From: Eikenella sp963515595 | GTDB taxonomy: Bacteria; Pseudomonadota; Gammaproteobacteria; Burkholderiales; Neisseriaceae | Assembly: GCA_963515595.1 (NCBI GenBank) | Contig: CAUPYH010000100.1 | Location: 1-5,737, forward strand | Direction: 5' to 3' | Length of the DNA: 5,737 nucleotides | Shown: piece after piece, positions 4,671 to 5,737 of the stretch | How positions within the stretch are numbered: position 1 is the stretch's first letter | Layout of the letters: each line of letters opens with the position of its first letter | Program-made: the position numbers and the translations under genes | Notes under the pieces: model-generated | What the model saw: only the letters and a program-made list of their open reading frames with translations | Told to the model about the DNA's origin: nothing | The model's database searches: none

Positions 4671-5624
4671 CTACTGCATCCGAATGGAAATAAAGCTGTT
4701 TTGATGCAGCTGCTGAAGCAGACCCTGCATGGCGGCTTGGGTTTTCTGGGCAGCGATGGCATCGTGTACGCCGGCACGGATGCGGGCATCGGGCGTGTTC
4801 GGCGTGCGGGCTTCCACCAGGCGGATCACGTGCCAGCCGAACTGGGTGCGTACCGGTGCGCTCACCTGACCGGGTTTCAAGCCGCGCATGGCGCGTTCGA
4901 ACTCGGGCACGGTTTCGCCTTCGGAGAGCCAGCCCAAATCACCGCCATTGGCAGCACTGCTGTCTTGCGAATACTGGCGAGCCAGGGCGGAAAAATCGGC
5001 GCCGCGTTGGGCATTTTGCGCCAGGCGTTGCGCCAGCCGCTGGGCACGCTCGCCTTGGCTGGCAATCAAAATATGCTGGGCATGGTATTGGGTTTTGGGT
5101 GTGGCCTGCGGCAGGGTAATGCCTTGGGCACGGGCTCGGGCGATGGCGGCATTGATTTCGTCTTCGCTCACTTTGGCCTCGCCGGCAGTCTGCCCCTGCT
5201 GCACGCGTTGAGCAATCATGCTGTCGCGCACTTGGCGGCGCAGGGCGGTTTTGTCGATACCAAAGCGGGCTTGGGCAGCTTCAAACTGAGCCACGCTTTG
5301 GCGGCGGGAAGCGGCGATACGGGCAATTTCGGCTTCCACTTCGGCATCCGGCACTTGGATATTGTTGCGTCGGCCGGCCTGTACCAAAAGTGATTGGTTC
5401 ACCAGCTGCATCAGAGTTTGCCGCTGCAATTCCTGCTCGGATACTTGCGTGCCGCGCGGCATTTGGCTGCGAGTGTGGGCCACGGCCTGATCAAGCTCGC
5501 GCTGGGTGATGACTTCGTTCTCCACCACAGCCACGATGTTGTCCACCGAACGTACGTTGTTGGCCGAGGCTACCTGAAAAGCCAAGCTCATACCCAGCGC
5601 CAAAACCAAAGTTTTCATTTTCAT
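4671..5624 (-). CDS. surA: Periplasmic chaperone/prolyl isomerase SurA
   Basis: SurA escorts unfolded outer-membrane proteins, including LptD, across the periplasm to the assembly machinery. The 317-residue product has a signal peptide (1-21, predicted cleavage after ASA), then a SurA N-terminal chaperone region from NNVRSVDNIVAVVENEVITQ, containing the helical TLMQLVNQSLLVQAGRR (70-86). A single parvulin domain lies at about 178-273, with YHAQHILI (180-187), NGGDLGWLSEG (226-236) and FGWHVIRL (262-269). E. coli SurA is longer (about 428 residues) and has two parvulin domains, so this is the short one-domain form. The start overlaps the lptD stop (ATGA), and GAGGT at 5634-5638 provides a Shine-Dalgarno within lptD, supporting translational coupling. 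A second in-frame ATG two codons later is possible. An uptake sequence encodes FQVAS (16-20) in the signal peptide. A hairpin follows the stop. Confidence 0.95.
   Translation of the reverse strand: MKMKTLVLALGMSLAFQVASANNVRSVDNIVAVVENEVITQRELDQAVAHTRSQMPRGTQVSEQELQRQTLMQLVNQSLLVQAGRRNNIQVPDAEVEAEIARIAASRRQSVAQFEAAQARFGIDKTALRRQVRDSMIAQRVQQGQTAGEAKVSEDEINAAIARARAQGITLPQATPKTQYHAQHILIASQGERAQRLAQRLAQNAQRGADFSALARQYSQDSSAANGGDLGWLSEGETVPEFERAMRGLKPGQVSAPVRTQFGWHVIRLVEARTPNTPDARIRAGVHDAIAAQKTQAAMQGLLQQLHQNSFISIRMQ
5567..5578 (+). repeat. DNA uptake sequence (eikDUS) in the surA signal peptide
   Basis: Perfect AGGCTACCTGAA, extended to GAGGCTACCTGAAAA. On the coding strand it reads TTT CAG GTA GCC TCG and encodes F-Q-V-A-S (residues 16-20), directly at the predicted signal-peptidase site. 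Confidence 0.9.
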
Positions 5625-5737
5625 TTACGCATTACCTCATCAATGTTGGTGTAGCCAGGAATCGACTGGCGGATTTGTTCAAAAGGATTGTTGCCCAGGC
5701 TGCTCAAGTCGCGCAGGCGCAGCTGGAGGAAGAAGGC
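5621..5737 (-). CDS. lptD: LPS-assembly protein LptD, C-terminal fragment (cut by window edge)
   Basis: LptD is the outer-membrane beta-barrel that, with the lipoprotein LptE, places lipopolysaccharide in the outer leaflet. Only the last 38 codons are in the window. The translation starts AFFLQLRLRDLSSLGNNPFE and continues through IRQSIPGYTNIDEVMRK. An alternating FFLQLRLRDL strand followed by LSSLGNNP and IPGY is typical of the LptD C-terminus, and gene order supports the assignment, since lptD adjoins surA in Neisseria and E. coli. The TGA stop overlaps the surA ATG by four bases (ATGA). The 5' part lies beyond the window, so completeness cannot be judged. Confidence 0.87.
   Translation of the reverse strand, partial: AFFLQLRLRDLSSLGNNPFEQIRQSIPGYTNIDEVMRK
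5634..5638 (-). promoter_or_regulatory. Ribosome binding site of surA
   Basis: GAGGT on the minus strand, nine bases before the surA ATG and inside the lptD reading frame. It is the clearest Shine-Dalgarno in the window and supports the start at 5624 and coupling to lptD translation. Confidence 0.6.

Noticed and set aside
4701..5393. A 230-codon plus-strand open frame opposite surA
   Set aside because: It is a shadow of the surA coding sequence; its composition (Gly/Ala/His/Leu) reflects antisense codons.
1..5737. Search for CRISPR arrays, transposases, tRNA/rRNA genes, toxin-antitoxin or defence genes
   Set aside because: No regularly spaced repeats other than uptake sequences, and every substantial minus-strand frame is accounted for by the listed genes.

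Overview
The window comes from the chromosome of a Neisseriaceae bacterium, most likely Eikenella or a close relative. The main clue is the 12-mer AGGCTACCTGAA, which occurs perfectly ten times (both orientations) and four more times with one mismatch. This is the DNA uptake sequence dialect known as AG-eikDUS; other Neisseriaceae use different dialects. The protein sequences and the lptD-surA gene order also fit Neisseriaceae. The genus is inferred from the repeat, not from a database search.

All six genes lie on the minus strand, so transcription runs from high to low coordinates: lptD (only its last 38 codons), surA, alr, a small secreted protein of unknown function, scpB, and recG. lptD and surA overlap by 4 bases and form an outer-membrane biogenesis unit: SurA is the periplasmic chaperone/prolyl isomerase and LptD is a beta-barrel that exports lipopolysaccharide. 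alr (alanine racemase) supplies D-alanine for peptidoglycan, scpB encodes a subunit of the SMC chromosome-condensation complex, and recG encodes the fork-remodelling helicase. Apart from lptD-surA the genes look like functionally unrelated housekeeping neighbours.

The four intergenic gaps (153, 94, 145 and 193 bases) total about 585 bases yet hold seven of the ten perfect uptake sequences, often as inverted pairs. The surA-alr gap is the most structured part of the window: a 16-bp hairpin just after the surA stop, a 27-nt uptake-sequence palindrome, and a perfect 30-bp uptake-sequence palindrome. The three perfect copies inside genes are in surA (signal-peptide codons), scpB and recG; in surA and scpB they encode the same peptide, FQVAS.

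I see no mobile element, CRISPR array, tRNA, rRNA, toxin-antitoxin or defence locus. The long plus-strand open frames are antisense shadows of GC-rich genes. I did not find an undescribed system; the points worth a second look are the uptake-sequence architecture and the uncharacterised secreted protein.
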